This document shows positions 8,455-10,331 of a stretch of 10,331 nucleotides of DNA, one piece after another. Below the pieces are notes generated by a model. It was not told where the DNA came from. It did no database searches and was given only the letters and a program-made list of their open reading frames with translations. Each line of letters begins with the position of its first letter. The stretch's first letter is position 1. The DNA is from Thalassiosira profunda (Eukaryota > Bacillariophyta > Thalassiosirophyceae > Thalassiosirales > Thalassiosiraceae): NCBI GenBank assembly GCA_036939355.1, contig JALLAP010000781.1:1-10331 (forward strand). Reading direction: 5' to 3'. The position numbers and the translations under genes were made by a program.

Positions 8455-8646
8455 TCTAGGCGAATCCACCTAGCTTTCCCCACTAAATACCACGCAGTGC
8501 ATTGGGCAAAAGGAGGGGGAATCCTTCCAGCTGTTGCTTCACGCTGATAATTGGGACGAATTTGGGGGAGTGTGAGGGGGAATTGGGCTCTCAAGTGCCA
8601 GCAACGTGTTTGCAAGGAACAACTGATCTCATTCACTCAATCGACC
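8455..8646. promoter_or_regulatory. Second divergent intergenic region
   Basis: These 192 bases separate the possible leftward small gene from the rightward hypothetical gene and would hold the promoter and 5' UTR of the latter. G-rich runs occur near 8510-8520 and 8563-8582. I see no clear TATA box or named motif. It is divergent only if the leftward gene is real. Confidence 0.4.
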
Positions 8647-10331
8647 ATGGAATCTCAAAACCAAAAAGCTGCTGGCTCGGAGGAGGTGAGTTGGACCTCT
8701 CGCGTCTATCCCATTTCCAATCATTCTTCTCAATTGACCCACGTTAATCTTCTCTCTCTTAACCCCTCCTTCTCGCAGAAGGAGGCAATGATGATCGATG
8801 GAGATCACGATCGCTCCGATTCGGAGAGCCACGAAGAGGAGGCCCGGGTCGAGATCCCAAGCGACCATCTCGCAGTGCAGATTCTCGCCCGGCTCGATGG
8901 GCACGCATACAAACAAGCGCTCTATCATGACGCAGGGGTAAGCATCTTTTTGTTTGTTCTGATGCATTCGACGTCGTCTCGGAGGACCCAACAAGCTCAC
9001 ACCACAACCCCCTTTCATTTCCTCTTTGTCTTGCCCTCTCCTCTCCGCCCCCTCCTCTCTCCCGCTCCATCGCACCCAGTCCATCAACGACAACTTTCTC
9101 CTGCCCCCGCAATTCCCCTGGCATTCCAGGAAGCGGCTGCCCCAGAGAATGAAGACGATGCCGCGAGACATCGACGACTTGCACGTTGTCTCTCGTTGCG
9201 ACGAAGAGCTTTTCGCGAGTTCCGGGGACTTTGCCGGTGCCTTCGGCTTTGGCCGATATGAGAATGGACAGTCGAGGGGCAACTACTGCGACGCCCTCCC
9301 CGCCGAGTCGCTGTCGAAGGACGGAACCGGCGCCTCTGCTGCCGCAAGGCGCTCGAACGACCCCGGCGTCCTCGAACTCCACGTTTCTACAAAGCTGCCT
9401 CCTTCCTTAGACGCCGTGATGGATCCCAAGCAGCCTCCCGAGGCCCAAGCCCCGGCCAAGAAATGGCGGGCCGAGCTAATGAAAGATCCCGTGCAGGCCG
9501 AAATGCTGTCCTCGCTGCCGTTTAATTTGGGTGGAAGGGGCGAACCGTCCTCTTCTGTCCCTCAACCAATGGATCGACCCGGTAGTGACACGCGATCCGA
9601 CGAAGAGATTGACAGCCACGCTCGGAAACTAAACCAGAGCATGGCCAGGTCAAAGGCTGAGCTAGACGTGGCAGCTTCGTGCAGGAGAAAGCTCTACATA
9701 TCCACGAAGGTCAATGGCGTTAGCAGCAGGACGACTGTGTTCCCTCAGTCGACAGTGCTCGCAGAACGAGCCTCCGAGAATACGAGGAAGGTGCTGCGAC
9801 CGATGCTCTGCCTGGCGTCTTTGCCACAGACGATTCGAACCGGAGAGACGGTGTCCACGGACAAGGCCCGGGAGATGGACAGGGGAGGTCTGGCTCAAAC
9901 ATTGGGGTCCTACGATTGTAGAGTCGCGGATGCTCTCGTGAACCCCAAAAAGGACAGCTCAGGCCGCTCGAAACGAACCACCGTTGGCCGCACCCGACTA
10001 GTTTGGTCCAGCCTCATTCGAGGCGACGAGCCATTCTTGCCCTCGACGCGCAATAGGGTCAGCTTCAACTCGCTCATTACGGGCCAAAGAGTCGATGCGT
10101 CGAAATGTCTGAGGCCAACCGAGGTCAAAGTGGCCGTGAGACTCAATGGGAGCATTCTAATGGAAGAGGCGCTGGAGGAAATCCCAGCTACCACCACGAG
10201 CAATGTCCGAAAGCGCACGCGACAAGCTGAAAATCACACGCCAAAGCCACGGAAGCTGGTCGTGCCTGACTCTCGCACGGTGGAGGAGGTTGATGCCGCA
10301 ATGGATATGAACTGCGTCCGCCTCGGCAATC
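8647..10331 (+). CDS. Unrecognised, probably nuclear protein; 3' end off the window
   Basis: Exons are 8647-8685, 8779-8937 and 9080 to the right edge. Both introns (93 and 142 nt) are GT-AG with GTGAGT and GTAAGC donors and C/T-rich 3' ends, and both are phase 0. The ATG has A at -3 and G at +4. After splicing, one open frame covers all 417 complete codons of exon 3 up to the last base; 483 residues are visible. The N-terminus is polar with an acidic patch (about residues 20-38, including SDSESHEEEA). A possible helix follows (DHLAVQILARLDGHAYKQAL), then, across the second junction, SINDNFLLPPQFPWHSRKRL. The rest is Ser/Arg/Glu-rich and probably largely disordered. Basic clusters such as SRKRLPQR (near 82-89) and RKRTRQ (from 443) could be nuclear localisation signals. 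I recognise no domain and assign no function. Using the later CAG at 9127-9129 as acceptor would instead give a frame that stops at 9260, which argues for the acceptor at 9079. Confidence 0.7.

Noticed and set aside
8592..8600. The nonamer CAAGTGCCA shared by both divergent intergenic regions (also 2752-2760)
   Set aside because: A single 9-base match between two regions of about 200 bp is not far from chance.
8629..9382. Two - strand frames of about 210 residues across the last gene
   Set aside because: They run through introns and exons of the + strand gene without any recognisable domain, while the + strand introns have matched phases and consensus sites.
9820..9850. GATTCGAACC, which resembles a tRNA B-box on the - strand
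   Set aside because: The flanking bases do not form a T-arm stem or a cloverleaf, and it lies inside a long open frame.
1..10331. CRISPR arrays, transposons, prokaryotic operons
   Set aside because: No spaced direct repeats, terminal repeats, transposase-like frames or ribosome-binding sites were seen; the content is eukaryotic.

Overview
The window is nuclear DNA of a eukaryote, probably a compact-genome protist or alga. It carries an eIF3 subunit, ER quality-control domains and eukaryotic phospholipid-synthesis domains. Its short GT-AG introns (about 67-142 nt) have near-uniform donors (GTGAGT, GTAAGT and close variants). Coding sequence is GC-rich at third positions. I cannot assign a lineage from sequence alone.

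Layout. (1) 29-884 (+): 3' part of the gene for eIF3i, a WD-repeat translation-initiation subunit; its 5' exon(s) lie off the left edge. (2) 1014-2645 (-): an intronless gene that fuses a eukaryotic CDP-alcohol phosphotransferase-like membrane domain to a soluble CTP:phosphocholine/phosphoethanolamine cytidylyltransferase domain. The phosphotransferase signature has lost several key residues. (3) 2646-2878: a short divergent promoter region with an imperfect 26-bp inverted repeat. (4) 2879-7789 (+): a six-exon gene for a secretory-pathway protein of about 1516 residues. It joins an OS-9/Yos9-type MRH lectin domain, a complete EDEM-type GH47 alpha-mannosidase domain and a PA domain. (5) 7790-8454: an ambiguous stretch with an exon-like piece on the + strand and a probable small gene on the - strand whose reading frame cannot be closed without a very short intron or a frameshift. 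(6) 8455-8646: a second divergent intergenic region. (7) 8647-10331 (+): a three-exon gene for an unrecognised, probably nuclear protein that runs off the right edge. The open frame of its last exon ends only at the window boundary.

How the parts relate. Genes alternate in orientation (convergent, divergent, convergent, divergent), as in tightly packed protist genomes. Genes 2 and 4 both concern the ER: one looks like membrane-anchored phospholipid precursor synthesis, the other glycan-directed ER-associated degradation (ERAD). They share a 233-bp divergent promoter and could be co-expressed. The main discovery candidate is gene 4. It puts on one polypeptide the enzyme thought to create the ERAD glycan signal (EDEM/Htm1) and the lectin domain known to read that signal (OS-9/Yos9), which are separate proteins in animals and yeast. 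The second candidate is the fusion in gene 2, whose phosphotransferase half looks catalytically degenerate.
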